From Panacagrimonas sp965216805 (GTDB lineage Bacteria > Pseudomonadota > Gammaproteobacteria > Nevskiales > Nevskiaceae), in the NCBI RefSeq assembly GCF_965216805.1, contig NZ_CBDCGN010000002.1:434001-498000 (forward strand): a DNA stretch of 64,000 nucleotides, written 5' to 3'. This document shows, one piece after another, positions 54,028 to 63,958 of this stretch. Position 1 is the stretch's first letter; each line of letters starts with the position of its first letter. The notes under the pieces are model-generated. The model did not search any database, was not told where the DNA came from, and saw only the letters and a program-made list of their open reading frames with translations. The position numbers and the translations under genes were made by a program.

Positions 54028-56124
54028 ATGGCCCGCAATACGCCCATCGAGCTCTACCGCAATATCGGTATCTCCGCTCACATCGACGCCGGTAAAACGA
54101 CAACCACCGAGCGCGTCCTGTTTTACACGGGCGTCAACCACAAGATCGGTGAAGTCCACGATGGCGCTGCCACCATGGACTGGATGGAGCAGGAACAGGA
54201 ACGCGGCATCACCATTACGTCGGCGGCGACGACGACGTTCTGGAAGGGCATGGCGAACCAGTTCGACCAGCACCGTATCAACATCATCGACACCCCGGGG
54301 CACGTCGACTTCACCATCGAGGTCGAGCGCTCCATGCGCGTGCTCGACGGCGCCTGCATGCTGTACTGCGCGGTCGGCGGCGTGCAGCCGCAGTCCGAGA
54401 CCGTGTGGCGCCAGGCCACCAAGTACAAGGTGCCGCGTCTTGCGTTCGTCAACAAGATGGACCGTACCGGCGCCGATTTCTTCAAGGTGGTCAAGCAGAT
54501 GAAGGAAAAGCTCCGGGCCAACCCGGTGCCGATCCAGATTCCGATCGGCGCCGAGGAAAAGTTCCAGGGCGTGGTGGACCTGGTGAAGATGAAGGCCATC
54601 ATCTGGAGCGAGGAGGACCGCGGGATCACCTTCACCTACGGCGAGATTCCGGCCGAGTTGGTCGAGACGGCCAAGGAATGGCGCGAGAAGATGGTCGAGG
54701 CCGCGGCCGAGTCTTCCGAAGAGCTGATGAACAAGTACCTGGACGAGGGCGACCTCACCGAGGACGAGATCAAGTCGGCCTTGCGCAAGCGCACCCTGGC
54801 GCTGGAAATCTTCCCGATGCTGTGCGGCTCTGCGTTCAAGAACAAGGGCGTGCAGGCCATGCTCGACGCTGTCGTCGAATACCTGCCGTCGCCGACCGAA
54901 GTGGCTGCCATCGAGGCGCACGATGTCGACGATTACGAGAAACTGATCGAACGCAAGGCAGACGACAAGGAGCCGTTCTCGGCCCTGGCGTTCAAGATCA
55001 TGACCGACAAGTACGTCGGCGCATTGACCTTCATCCGCGTGTATTCCGGCGTGCTCAAGCAGGGCGACTCGGTGTACAACTCGCGCAACGGCAAAACCGA
55101 GCGTATCGGTCGCTTGGTGCAGATGCACGCCAATGAGCAGAAGGCGGTCGAAGAAGTCCGCGCGGGCGACATCGCGGCCTGCGTCGGTCTCAAGGACGTT
55201 TATACCGGCACCACCCTGGCCGACCAGAACAAGCCGGTTGTGCTGGAGCGCATGGTGTTCCCGGAGCCGGTGATCAGCCAGGCAGTGGAACCCAAGACCA
55301 AGGCCGACCAGGAAAAGATGGGCATTGCGCTGTCGCGCCTGGCTCAGGAAGACCCTTCGTTCCGCGTCCATACCGACGAAGAAACCGCCCAGACCATCAT
55401 GTCCGGCATGGGCGAACTGCACCTGGAAATTCTCGTCGACCGCATGAAGCGCGAATACAGCGTGGAAGCCAATGTCGGCGCGCCACAGGTGGCCTACCGC
55501 GAAACGATCCGCAAGAGCGTCGAGCAGGAAGGCAAGTACGCCAAGCAGTCGGGCGGCAAGGGGCAGTTCGGCCACGTCTATCTGAAGCTGGAACCGAACG
55601 AGACCGGCAAGGGCTACGAGTTCGTCAACGAGATCGTCGGCGGGTCGGTGCCCAAGGAATTCATCCCGGCGGTCGACAAGGGCTTGCGCGACGCCGTCAA
55701 GACCGGAGTGCTCGCCGGTTACCCGGTGGTCGACATCAAGATCACGCTGTTCGACGGCTCGTACCACGAGGTCGACTCCAGCGAAATCGCCTTCCGCGTC
55801 GCCGCGTCCATGGCCTTCAAGGAAGGCTGCCAGAAGGCCGACCCGGTGGTGCTCGAGCCGATCATGGCGGTGGAAGTGGAGACGCCCGAAGATTACACCG
55901 GCGACGTGATCGGAGATCTCAACCGCCGTCGCGGCGTCATCCTGGGCATGGACGACAACTTCGGCGCCAAGAAAGTCAATGCCGAGGTGCCGCTGGCGGA
56001 GATGTTCGGTTACTCCACGACCTTGCGTTCGATGAGCCAGGGCCGTGCGACGTACACCATGGAATTCAAGAAGTATCAGGAAGCGCCGCGTCACGTGACC
56101 GATCAGCTGGTCAAGAAGAAGTAA
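54028..56124 (+). CDS. fusA: Elongation factor G
   Basis: EF-G is the GTPase that drives translocation. The 698-aa protein has standard GTP motifs AHIDAGKTTTT, QERGITITSA (switch I, canonical), DTPGHVDF and NKMDRTGA, followed by domains II-V. Residues 20-70 are entirely conventional, in contrast to the EF-Tu encoded next. It follows rpsG by about 80 bp and is part of the str operon. Confidence 0.98.
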   Translation: MARNTPIELYRNIGISAHIDAGKTTTTERVLFYTGVNHKIGEVHDGAATMDWMEQEQERGITITSAATTTFWKGMANQFDQHRINIIDTPGHVDFTIEVERSMRVLDGACMLYCAVGGVQPQSETVWRQATKYKVPRLAFVNKMDRTGADFFKVVKQMKEKLRANPVPIQIPIGAEEKFQGVVDLVKMKAIIWSEEDRGITFTYGEIPAELVETAKEWREKMVEAAAESSEELMNKYLDEGDLTEDEIKSALRKRTLALEIFPMLCGSAFKNKGVQAMLDAVVEYLPSPTEVAAIEAHDVDDYEKLIERKADDKEPFSALAFKIMTDKYVGALTFIRVYSGVLKQGDSVYNSRNGKTERIGRLVQMHANEQKAVEEVRAGDIAACVGLKDVYTGTTLADQNKPVVLERMVFPEPVISQAVEPKTKADQEKMGIALSRLAQEDPSFRVHTDEETAQTIMSGMGELHLEILVDRMKREYSVEANVGAPQVAYRETIRKSVEQEGKYAKQSGGKGQFGHVYLKLEPNETGKGYEFVNEIVGGSVPKEFIPAVDKGLRDAVKTGVLAGYPVVDIKITLFDGSYHEVDSSEIAFRVAASMAFKEGCQKADPVVLEPIMAVEVETPEDYTGDVIGDLNRRRGVILGMDDNFGAKKVNAEVPLAEMFGYSTTLRSMSQGRATYTMEFKKYQEAPRHVTDQLVKKK

Positions 56125-56158
56125 CGAACTCAGAAACTGGAACTTGAGGTTTTAAGAG

Positions 56159-57361
<1,203 letters not shown>

Positions 57362-57367
57362 CGTTCC

Positions 57368-57401
57368 AATCCCCGCCGCGAGCTTGATCGCGGCGGGGAT
57401 T
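57368..57401 (+). terminator. Perfect 14-bp hairpin after tuf
   Basis: AATCCCCGCCGCGA and its exact complement flank a 6-nt loop seven bases after the tuf stop. No T run follows directly, so it may protect the mRNA 3' end or act with the next hairpin. Confidence 0.55.
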
Positions 57402-57416
57402 GCAGGCAGCAGACAC

Positions 57417-57441
57417 GGCGCGTGGAAATCGCGCCTTTTTT
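57417..57441 (+). terminator. Rho-independent terminator between tuf and rpsJ
   Basis: GGCGCG / CGCGCC with a 7-nt loop is followed by six T. It separates the str and S10 operons, agreeing with the strong promoter just downstream. Confidence 0.75.
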
Positions 57442-57509
57442 GTCGGCGCGAGCTTTCGCGGGCGCCGGAGTCGCCGTAAAAATTTCGTTTGGAAAGTCGT
57501 TGCAGATGC

Positions 57510-57538
57510 CAATACGCATGGCTATACTGCGCGCCCTT
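57510..57538 (+). promoter_or_regulatory. Sigma-70 promoter of the S10 operon
   Basis: TTGCAG (57510-57515) and TATACT (57533-57538) with a 17-bp spacer, followed by a GC-rich discriminator. The leader to rpsJ is about 110 nt and includes a small CCGAAAATGCCTTTCGG hairpin; whether L4 controls it, as in E. coli, cannot be judged. Confidence 0.82.
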
Positions 57539-57657
57539 TCAAGCTTGCCCCCGATTTACATCCGCCCCGAAAATGCCTTTCGGTGCGCGTCCATCCAGAG
57601 ATTTTCTGATGACGTTGCGGATGTTCCGGGGTCGTTCTTTAAGACCTGAGTGAGAGC

Positions 57658-57975
57658 ATGGCCGCGACCAGCCAGTCGATTCGTATTCGGCTAAAAGCCT
57701 TCGACCACCGCCTGATTGACAAATCGGCGCGTGAGATCGTGGAAACAGCCAAGCGCACGGGCGCCGTGGTACACGGACCCATTCCGCTGCCGACCCGCAA
57801 AGAGCGCTTCACGATCCTCGTGTCGCCGCACGCCGACAAGGATGCGCGCGACCAGTACGAGATTCGTACGCACAAGCGATTGATGCAGATCGTCGATCCT
57901 ACGGAAAAGACCGTGGATGCCCTCTCCAAGCTGGACTTGCCTGCGGGCGTTGAAGTCCAGATCAAGGTCAACTAA
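57658..57975 (+). CDS. rpsJ: 30S ribosomal protein S10
   Basis: This 105-aa S10 has the hallmark RIRLKAFDHRLIDKSA start and the loop PTRKERFTILVSPH. S10 also acts as NusE in transcription antitermination. First gene of the S10 operon, preceded by a clear promoter. Confidence 0.98.
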   Translation: MAATSQSIRIRLKAFDHRLIDKSAREIVETAKRTGAVVHGPIPLPTRKERFTILVSPHADKDARDQYEIRTHKRLMQIVDPTEKTVDALSKLDLPAGVEVQIKVN

Positions 57976-57991
57976 GGACGAGGACGCCACC

Positions 57992-58627
57992 ATGTCGATT
58001 GCCATCATTGGCCGCAAGGCCGGCATGACGCGGGTTTTCACCGAAGCCGGTGAGTCCATCCCCGTCACTGTCATCGAATGCACCCCCAACCGCGTCACCC
58101 AGGTTAAGTCCGTCGAGATCGACGGCTATCGCGCGGTGCAGGTTACGGCGGGCGAGGTCAAGCCGTCGCGGGTCAACAAAGCGCAGACCGGCCACTTCAA
58201 GAAGGCTGGCGTGGCCGCCGGCCGCGGACTCTGGGAAATTCGCGTGCAAGGCGACGAGTTCGGCGACGCCGCCCCCGGTTCGGAGATCAAGGTCGATGCC
58301 TTCGCCGACGTCAAGCGCGTCGACGTCACGGGCACGTCGATCGGCAAGGGTTTCGCCGGCGTGCAGAAACGCTGGCATTTCGGCGGCGGTCGTGCCAGCC
58401 ACGGTAACTCGCTGAGCCACCGCGTACCGGGCTCTATCGGCCAGCGCCAGTCGCCCGGCAAGGTTTGGAAAGGCAAGAAGATGGCGGGCCACCTGGGCGC
58501 GGATCGTGTCACCGCGCTGAACCTCGATCTGGTTCGTGTGGACGCCGAAAAGAATCTGCTGCTGGTCAAGGGTGCGGTCCCCGGGTTTGCCGGTGCCGAT
58601 GTCATTGTCCGGCCTACGGTGAAGTAA
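57992..58627 (+). CDS. rplC: 50S ribosomal protein L3
   Basis: The 211-aa L3 begins IIGRKAGMTRVFTEAGE and contains the methylated-Gln region GNSLSHRVPGSIGQRQSPG and KVWKGKKMAGHLG. ATG 57992 lies 16 bp after rpsJ with an AGGACGAGG ribosome site. Confidence 0.97.
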   Translation: MSIAIIGRKAGMTRVFTEAGESIPVTVIECTPNRVTQVKSVEIDGYRAVQVTAGEVKPSRVNKAQTGHFKKAGVAAGRGLWEIRVQGDEFGDAAPGSEIKVDAFADVKRVDVTGTSIGKGFAGVQKRWHFGGGRASHGNSLSHRVPGSIGQRQSPGKVWKGKKMAGHLGADRVTALNLDLVRVDAEKNLLLVKGAVPGFAGADVIVRPTVK

Positions 58628-58637
58628 AGAGCCACCC

Positions 58638-59243
58638 ATGGAAATCCAGGTCCACAACAGCGACGTCAAGGTATCGGTTGCCGATACCGTGTTCGGCGTC
58701 GAATACAACGAGCCCCTGATCCATCAGGTCGTGACCGCCTATATGAATGGCGGTCGTGCGGGCACCAAGAAGCAGAAGACCAAGGCCGAAGTTCGCGGCG
58801 GCGGACGCAAGCCATGGAAGCAGAAGGGCACCGGCCGCGCGCGTTCGGGGTCCATCCGCAGCCCGCTGTGGCGTGGTGGCGGCCGCACGTTCGCGGCGGT
58901 GCCGCGCGACTTCTCGCAGAAGGTCAATCGCAAGATGTATCGCGGCGCCATCCGCTCCATCGTGTCCGAGCTGGCCCGTGGCGGTCATCTGCTGGTGACC
59001 GATGCGGTGGCCGCGGATTCGGCCAAGACCAAGGGCATGATCGAACGGCTCAAGACCTTCGGCAGCAACGACGTGCTGTTCGTGACCGACAGCGTTGACC
59101 AGAATCTGTTTCTGTCGGCGCGCAACCTGCACAAGGTGGGCGTTACCGATGTGTCCGGACTGGATCCGGTGGCGTTGCTGACCCACGAGAAGGTGGTTAT
59201 CACGACCGAAGCGGTCAAGAAACTCGAGGCCTGGCTGTCATGA
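58638..59243 (+). CDS. rplD: 50S ribosomal protein L4
   Basis: The 201-aa L4 has the conserved loop GGGRKPWKQKGTGRARSGSIR and SPLWRGGG. In enterobacteria L4 also represses its own operon; whether it does so here is unknown. Its stop overlaps the rplW start (ATGA). Confidence 0.97.
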   Translation: MEIQVHNSDVKVSVADTVFGVEYNEPLIHQVVTAYMNGGRAGTKKQKTKAEVRGGGRKPWKQKGTGRARSGSIRSPLWRGGGRTFAAVPRDFSQKVNRKMYRGAIRSIVSELARGGHLLVTDAVAADSAKTKGMIERLKTFGSNDVLFVTDSVDQNLFLSARNLHKVGVTDVSGLDPVALLTHEKVVITTEAVKKLEAWLS

Positions 59244-59566
59244 GCACCCCGATCCAAGCAAAGGTAACGGCCGGCCGGCTGCACCGCATCATCGTGGCGC
59301 CGGTGGTTTCCGAAAAGTCCACCCGCGTCGCCGAAAAGCGCAATCAGGCTGTATTCAAGGTTGCCCGCGATGCGACCAAACCGGAAATCAAGACCGCGGT
59401 GGAGACCCTGTTCAAGGTCCGGGTGACCGACGTGAACACGCTCAACATGGCAGGCAAGAACAAGCGCTTCGGCCAGTCCATGGGCCGTCGCTCCGATTGG
59501 AAGAAGGCGTACGTCACCCTGGCCGAAGGCCAGGAGATCGACTTCGTCGGCGGCGTGAAGGAGTAA
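59240..59566 (+). CDS. rplW: 50S ribosomal protein L23
   Basis: The 108-aa L23 sits at the tunnel exit and binds trigger factor and SRP. Conserved segments include IIVAPVVSEKST, VFKVARDATKPEIK and the RSDWKKAYVTL end. It has a slightly longer N-terminus than the E. coli protein. ATG overlaps the rplD stop. Confidence 0.96.
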   Translation: MSTPIQAKVTAGRLHRIIVAPVVSEKSTRVAEKRNQAVFKVARDATKPEIKTAVETLFKVRVTDVNTLNMAGKNKRFGQSMGRRSDWKKAYVTLAEGQEIDFVGGVKE

Positions 59567-59569
59567 GCC

Positions 59570-60403
59570 ATGCCATTGGTCAAGATGAAACCGACCTCTC
59601 CGGGTCGGCGCCACCAAGTCAAGGTCGTCACGCCGGGACTGTGGAAGGGCGAGCCGCATGCGGCCCTGCTCGAAAAGAACAACCCGGGCGGCGCACGCAA
59701 CAACAACGGCCACATGACCACGCGCCACAAGGGCGGCGGTCACAAGCATCACTACCGGCTGGTGGATTTCAAGCGCAACAAGGACGGCATCACCGCCCAG
59801 GTGGAGCGCATCGAGTACGACCCCAACCGTTCGGCGCACATCGCCTTGCTGTGCTATGCCGACGGCGAGCGTCGCTACATCATCGCGCCGCGCAATCTGG
59901 CGGCCGGCGACACCGTGCAGTCGGGTAAGGATTCGCCGATCAAGCCCGGCAATGTGCTGCCGCTGCGCAACATTCCGATCGGCTCGACGATCCACTGCAT
60001 CGAGATGCGTCCGGGCAAGGGCGCACAGCTCGCGCGCTCGGCCGGTGCCGGCGTGCAGCTCGTCGCCCGCGAAGGCGAGTACGCCACCCTGCGTCTGCGC
60101 TCCGGCGAGATGCGCAAGGTGCACGCGGATTGCCGCGCCGCCATCGGTGAGGTCGGCAACTTCGAGCACAACCTGCGCCAGTACGGCAAGGCCGGGGCCA
60201 AACGCTGGAAGGGTATTCGTCCGACCGTGCGCGGCGTGGTGATGAACCCGGTCGACCATCCGCACGGTGGCGGTGAAGGCAAGTCCGGCCAGGGCAACCC
60301 GCATCCCGTCACGCCGTGGGGGCAGCAGACCAAGGGTCTGCGCACTCGCAACAACAAGCGCACGCAGAAATTCATCGTGCGTAGTCGCCACAAGAAGAAG
60401 TAA
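59570..60403 (+). CDS. rplB: 50S ribosomal protein L2
   Basis: The 277-aa L2 is complete, with KHHYRLVDFKRNKDGI, RSAGAGVQLVAREGEYA, and the catalytic-centre-proximal MNPVDHPHGGGEG loop near residue 225. It is essential for peptidyl-transferase assembly. Starts 3 bp after rplW. Confidence 0.98.
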   Translation: MPLVKMKPTSPGRRHQVKVVTPGLWKGEPHAALLEKNNPGGARNNNGHMTTRHKGGGHKHHYRLVDFKRNKDGITAQVERIEYDPNRSAHIALLCYADGERRYIIAPRNLAAGDTVQSGKDSPIKPGNVLPLRNIPIGSTIHCIEMRPGKGAQLARSAGAGVQLVAREGEYATLRLRSGEMRKVHADCRAAIGEVGNFEHNLRQYGKAGAKRWKGIRPTVRGVVMNPVDHPHGGGEGKSGQGNPHPVTPWGQQTKGLRTRNNKRTQKFIVRSRHKKK

Positions 60404-60415
60404 GGATCGAAGGCC

Positions 60416-60694
60416 ATGCCGCGTTCGCTCAAGAAAGGCCCGTTCGTCGACCACCATCTGGAAAAGAAGGTGGCGGACATGTCGGGGTCACGCATCAAGA
60501 AGCCGATCAAGACCTGGTCGCGCCGCTCCATGATCACGCCCGAATTCGTGGGTCTGACCCTGCAGGTTCACAACGGCAAGCTGCACATGCCGGTGTTCGT
60601 GACCGAGAACATGGTCGGCCACAAGCTCGGCGAGTTCGCCCCCACGCGGACCTTCAAGGGCCACGGTGGCGACAAGAAGGCCGGAGGTAAGTGA
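60416..60694 (+). CDS. rpsS: 30S ribosomal protein S19
   Basis: The 92-aa S19 starts MPRSLKKGPFVDHHLEKKV and has the conserved RRSMITPEFVGLTLQVHNGK and GHKLGEFAPTRTFKGH. Its TGA overlaps the GTG of rplV. Confidence 0.97.
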   Translation: MPRSLKKGPFVDHHLEKKVADMSGSRIKKPIKTWSRRSMITPEFVGLTLQVHNGKLHMPVFVTENMVGHKLGEFAPTRTFKGHGGDKKAGGK

Positions 60695-61038
60695 TCGTGC
60701 AGACCCAATCCGTACTCAAGTTCGTTCGCCTGTCGCCCATGAAGGGCCGGCTGGTGGCGGATCTCGTCCGCGGCAAGAAGGTGGACGAGGCGATCAACAT
60801 CCTGAAGTTCTCGAATCAGCGCGCAGCCGGCATCATCAAGAAAGTGCTGGATTCGGCGATCGCCAACGCCGAGAACAACGACGGCGCCGATGTCGACGAA
60901 CTCAAGGTCACCGAGATTTTCGTCGACGAAGGTCCGACCATGAAGCGCATCCGTCCGCGGGCCAAGGGCCGCGCCGATCGTATTCTCAAGCGCACCTCGC
61001 ACATCACCGTGCGTGTCAGCGACGGGCAGAAGGGTTAA
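60691..61038 (+). CDS. rplV: 50S ribosomal protein L22
   Basis: The 115-aa L22 lines the exit tunnel. It has KFVRLSPMKGRLVADLVRGK and the beta-hairpin region GPTMKRIRPRAKGRA, where macrolide resistance changes arise in other species. GTG 60691 overlaps the rpsS stop; GTG 60697 is an alternative start two codons later. Confidence 0.96.
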   Translation: MIVQTQSVLKFVRLSPMKGRLVADLVRGKKVDEAINILKFSNQRAAGIIKKVLDSAIANAENNDGADVDELKVTEIFVDEGPTMKRIRPRAKGRADRILKRTSHITVRVSDGQKG

Positions 61039-61041
61039 TCC

Positions 61042-61728
61042 ATGGGTCATAAAGTCAATCCGACCGGCTTCCGTCTGGGCATCACCACGCAGTGGACGTC
61101 CAACTGGTATGCCGAGCGCAGCGCCTACGGCGAGAACCTGCGTCGCGACATGGAAGTGCGTCAGTTCCTGCGCAAAAAGCTGGCTGCGGCGTCGGTGTCC
61201 AAGATCCGCATCGAGCGTCCCTCCAAGTCGGCTCGTGTGACCATTTCGACGGCCCGCCCCGGCATCGTCATCGGCAAGAAGGGTGAGGACATCGAGAAGC
61301 TGAAGGTCGAAGTGGCCGCCAAGATGGGTCTCAAGCCGGACAGCGTGCACATCTCGGTTGAAGAGATTCGCAAGCCCGAGCTGGACTCCCAGCTCATCGC
61401 GGAAAGCGTCGCCCAGCAGCTTGAGCGCCGCATCATGTTCCGTCGCGCCATGAAACGCGCGGTGCAGAACGCGATGCGCCAGGGCGCCCAGGGGATCAAG
61501 ATCCAGGTCGGCGGTCGCCTCAACGGCGCGGAGATTGCGCGCGTCGAGTGGTACCGCGAGGGCCGGGTACCGCTCCACACGCTGCGCGCGCATGTCGACT
61601 ACGCCACCGCCGAGGCCAAGACCACCTACGGCGTCATCGGGGTCAAGGTCTGGGTGTTCAGCGGTGAAGTGTTCGACGACCGTCGCAGCCACAAGAAGGA
61701 TGAGGCCGCCGAAGCCACGGCAGCCTGA
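61042..61728 (+). CDS. rpsC: 30S ribosomal protein S3
   Basis: The 228-aa S3 lies at the mRNA entrance. It begins MGHKVNPTGFRLGITTQW and carries the KH-domain GXXG loop in ARPGIVIGKKGEDIEKL. The C-terminus ends with an acidic and Ala-rich tail. Confidence 0.98.
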   Translation: MGHKVNPTGFRLGITTQWTSNWYAERSAYGENLRRDMEVRQFLRKKLAAASVSKIRIERPSKSARVTISTARPGIVIGKKGEDIEKLKVEVAAKMGLKPDSVHISVEEIRKPELDSQLIAESVAQQLERRIMFRRAMKRAVQNAMRQGAQGIKIQVGGRLNGAEIARVEWYREGRVPLHTLRAHVDYATAEAKTTYGVIGVKVWVFSGEVFDDRRSHKKDEAAEATAA

Positions 61729-61757
61729 TCCGGAACCATCAATAGGAGCTCGCTGCC

Positions 61758-62171
61758 ATGATGCAGCCCAAGCGAACCAAATTCAGAAAGCAGCAGAAGG
61801 GCCGCAACACCGGCCTCGCCCAGACCGCGAACAAGGTCAGCTTTGGCGACTTCGGCCTGAAGGCCACGGAGCGCGGCATGCTGACTGCGCGCCAGATCGA
61901 GGCAGCCCGCCGCGTCATCACCCGCTACGTCAAGCGGGGCGGCAAGCTGTGGATCCGCGTGTTTCCGGATGTGCCGGTCACCAAGAAGCCCCTGGAAGTG
62001 CGCATGGGTTCGGGCAAGGGCAACGTCGAATACTGGGTCGCCAAGGTGCAGCCGGGTCGCATGCTTTACGAGATGGAAGGCGTCACCGAGACCGAGGCGC
62101 GCGAAGCGTTCCGTCTGGCGGCCGCCAAATTGTGCGTGAAATCCACGTTCGTGCAGCGGACGATCCTCTGA
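61758..62171 (+). CDS. rplP: 50S ribosomal protein L16
   Basis: The 137-aa L16 has QPKRTKFRKQQKGRNTG at the start and the conserved MGSGKGNVEYWVAKVQPGR. ATG 61758 and ATG 61761 are adjacent; the second gives the usual single Met. Its TGA overlaps the ATG of rpmC by one base. Confidence 0.97.
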   Translation: MMQPKRTKFRKQQKGRNTGLAQTANKVSFGDFGLKATERGMLTARQIEAARRVITRYVKRGGKLWIRVFPDVPVTKKPLEVRMGSGKGNVEYWVAKVQPGRMLYEMEGVTETEAREAFRLAAAKLCVKSTFVQRTIL

Positions 62172-62383
62172 TGAAGACCACCGAATACCTGAAGACCCAG
62201 CGTGCCAAGGACGCGGTCGGATTGAAGGAAGAGCTCACGGCGTTGCGCCGAGAGCAGTTCAACCTGCGCATGCAGGCTTCCATGGGCCAGATGAACCAGC
62301 CGCACCTGACGCGCGAAGCGCGCAAGAAGGTGGCGCGCGTGATGACGCTGCTGTCCGCGCAAACTGTCGGAAAGAGCAAGTGA
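62171..62383 (+). CDS. rpmC: 50S ribosomal protein L29
   Basis: The 70-aa L29 has the typical LKEELTALRREQFNLRMQ helix. It starts in the TGATG overlap with rplP and ends one base before the rpsQ start. Confidence 0.96.
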   Translation: MKTTEYLKTQRAKDAVGLKEELTALRREQFNLRMQASMGQMNQPHLTREARKKVARVMTLLSAQTVGKSK

Positions 62384-62384
62384 G

Positions 62385-62651
62385 ATGAGCCAAAGCAACG
62401 AACCCAAGGTCGAGCGCCGCATCGTCGGACGTGTGATCTCGAACAAGATGAACAAGACGATCACGGTGCTGGTCGAGCGCAGCGTGAAGCACCCGCTGTA
62501 CGGCAAGATCATGCGTCGCTCCACCAAGTTGCACGCGCACGACGAACAGAGCGCAGCCAAGGAAGGCGATCTGGTTGCCGTGGTCGAAACCCGGCCGATG
62601 TCCCGCACCAAGCACTTCAAGCTGGTTGAAGTGCTGTCCGCCCACGCTTAA
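62385..62651 (+). CDS. rpsQ: 30S ribosomal protein S17
   Basis: The 88-aa S17 contains RIVGRVISNKMNKTITVLVER and KLHAHDEQ, the standard core. It binds helices near the 5' end of 16S rRNA and is an early assembly protein. Confidence 0.96.
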   Translation: MSQSNEPKVERRIVGRVISNKMNKTITVLVERSVKHPLYGKIMRRSTKLHAHDEQSAAKEGDLVAVVETRPMSRTKHFKLVEVLSAHA

Positions 62652-62672
62652 GCGCATCTCGAAAGGCAAGCC

Positions 62673-63038
62673 ATGCTGCAACAGGAATCGTTCCTTGTCG
62701 CTGCCGACAATAGCGGCGCCAAGCTGGTCCAGGTGATTCAGGTCAAGGGTGCGACACGGCGGCGCTACGCCAATGTCGGTGACCTGATCAAGGTCACGGT
62801 CAAGGACGCCATCCCCCGTGGCAAGGTCAAGAAAGGCGAGGTGCACGATGCGGTGGTCGTGCGCACGCGGCATCCCATCCGCCGTCCGGACGGCTCCGCC
62901 ATCCGCTTCGACACCAACGCGGCGGTGCTGCTCACCAGCAAGCTGGAGCCCATCGGCACTCGTATCTTCGGGCCCGTGACGCGCGAACTGCGCGACCGGT
63001 TCATGAAGATCGTATCCCTGGCTCCCGAAGTGATCTGA
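62673..63038 (+). CDS. rplN: 50S ribosomal protein L14
   Basis: The 121-aa L14 begins with MLQQESFLVAADNSGAKLV, where most bacteria have MIQ; the rest, including VRTRHPIRRPDGSAIRFDTNA and GTRIFGPVTRELR, is canonical. Starts the part corresponding to the spc operon, with only 21 bp after rpsQ and no visible terminator, so it is probably continuous with S10. Confidence 0.97.
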   Translation: MLQQESFLVAADNSGAKLVQVIQVKGATRRRYANVGDLIKVTVKDAIPRGKVKKGEVHDAVVVRTRHPIRRPDGSAIRFDTNAAVLLTSKLEPIGTRIFGPVTRELRDRFMKIVSLAPEVI

Positions 63039-63050
63039 GGTTGGTCTGAC

Positions 63051-63377
63051 ATGAACAAGATTCGCAAGGGCGACGACGTCGTCGTCATCACGGGCCGGGA
63101 CAAGGGTCGCCGCGGAACGGTCAACACCGTTCGCGCGGACGGCAAGCTGGTGGTGCAGGGCATCAACGTCGTCAAGAAGCACCAGAAGGGCAACCCGCAG
63201 GCGGGTGTGGCCGGGGGCATCGTCGAGAAGGAGATGCCGATCCAGACCTCCAACGTGATGCTGTGGAATGCCAAGGCCAGCAAGGGCGACCGCGTAGGCT
63301 TCCGTTTCGAGGGCGAAGGCGAGCAGCGCCGCAAAGTGCGCTATTTCAAGTCCAACCAGGAACTGGTGGACGGTTGA
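63051..63377 (+). CDS. rplX: 50S ribosomal protein L24
   Basis: The 108-aa L24 has the KOW motif KGDDVVVITGRDKGRRGTV (N-terminal) and GINVVKKHQKGNPQAG. It initiates large-subunit assembly. Confidence 0.97.
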   Translation: MNKIRKGDDVVVITGRDKGRRGTVNTVRADGKLVVQGINVVKKHQKGNPQAGVAGGIVEKEMPIQTSNVMLWNAKASKGDRVGFRFEGEGEQRRKVRYFKSNQELVDG

Positions 63378-63391
63378 GACGGAACATCAAG

Positions 63392-63943
63392 ATGGCAACT
63401 CTCCAAACCCCGACGCTACAGAAAGACTTTCGCGAGAAGATCGCGCCCGCGTTGCAGAAGCAGCTCGGTTGCAATGCGATGGCCGTGCCGCGCCTGCAGA
63501 AGATCACGCTCAACATGGGCGTGGGCGAAGCGACCACCGACAAGAAGGTTATCGAGCACGCGGTGGCCGACATGACCGCCATCGCCGGTCAGAAGCCGGT
63601 GGTGACCAAGACGCGCATGTCCATCGCCACCTTCAAGGTGCGCGAGAACTATCCGGTCGGCGTCAAGGTCACCCTGCGTGCCGAGCGCATGTACGAGTTC
63701 CTGGAGCGCCTGATCGCGGTGGCGCTGCCCCGCATCCGCGATTTCCGCGGCATTTCGGCGCGCGGCTTCGACGGTCAGGGCAACTTCAATTTCGGTATCA
63801 CCGAGCAGATCATCTTTCCGGAAATCGAGTACGAGAAGGTCGATGCGCTGCGCGGCATGAACATCACTTTCACCACCACGGCGAAGACGGACGATGAAGG
63901 TCGGGCTCTGCTCGATGCCTTCAGCTTCCCCTTCCGCAAGTAA
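63392..63943 (+). CDS. rplE: 50S ribosomal protein L5
   Basis: The 183-aa L5 binds 5S rRNA. It has VPRLQKITLNMGVGEA, IRDFRGISARGFDGQGN and NFGITEQIIFPEIEYEK. ATG 63392 follows rplX by 14 bp; a longer upstream frame overlaps rplX and is not credible. Confidence 0.97.
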   Translation: MATLQTPTLQKDFREKIAPALQKQLGCNAMAVPRLQKITLNMGVGEATTDKKVIEHAVADMTAIAGQKPVVTKTRMSIATFKVRENYPVGVKVTLRAERMYEFLERLIAVALPRIRDFRGISARGFDGQGNFNFGITEQIIFPEIEYEKVDALRGMNITFTTTAKTDDEGRALLDAFSFPFRK

Positions 63944-63958
63944 CAGGCGTCGAGTCCC

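Noticed and set aside
52993..56094. A 1033-codon open frame on the minus strand opposite rpsL, rpsG and fusA
   Set aside because: It is the mirror of strongly biased GC-rich coding DNA; the translated product is low-complexity and the plus strand carries certain ribosomal genes.
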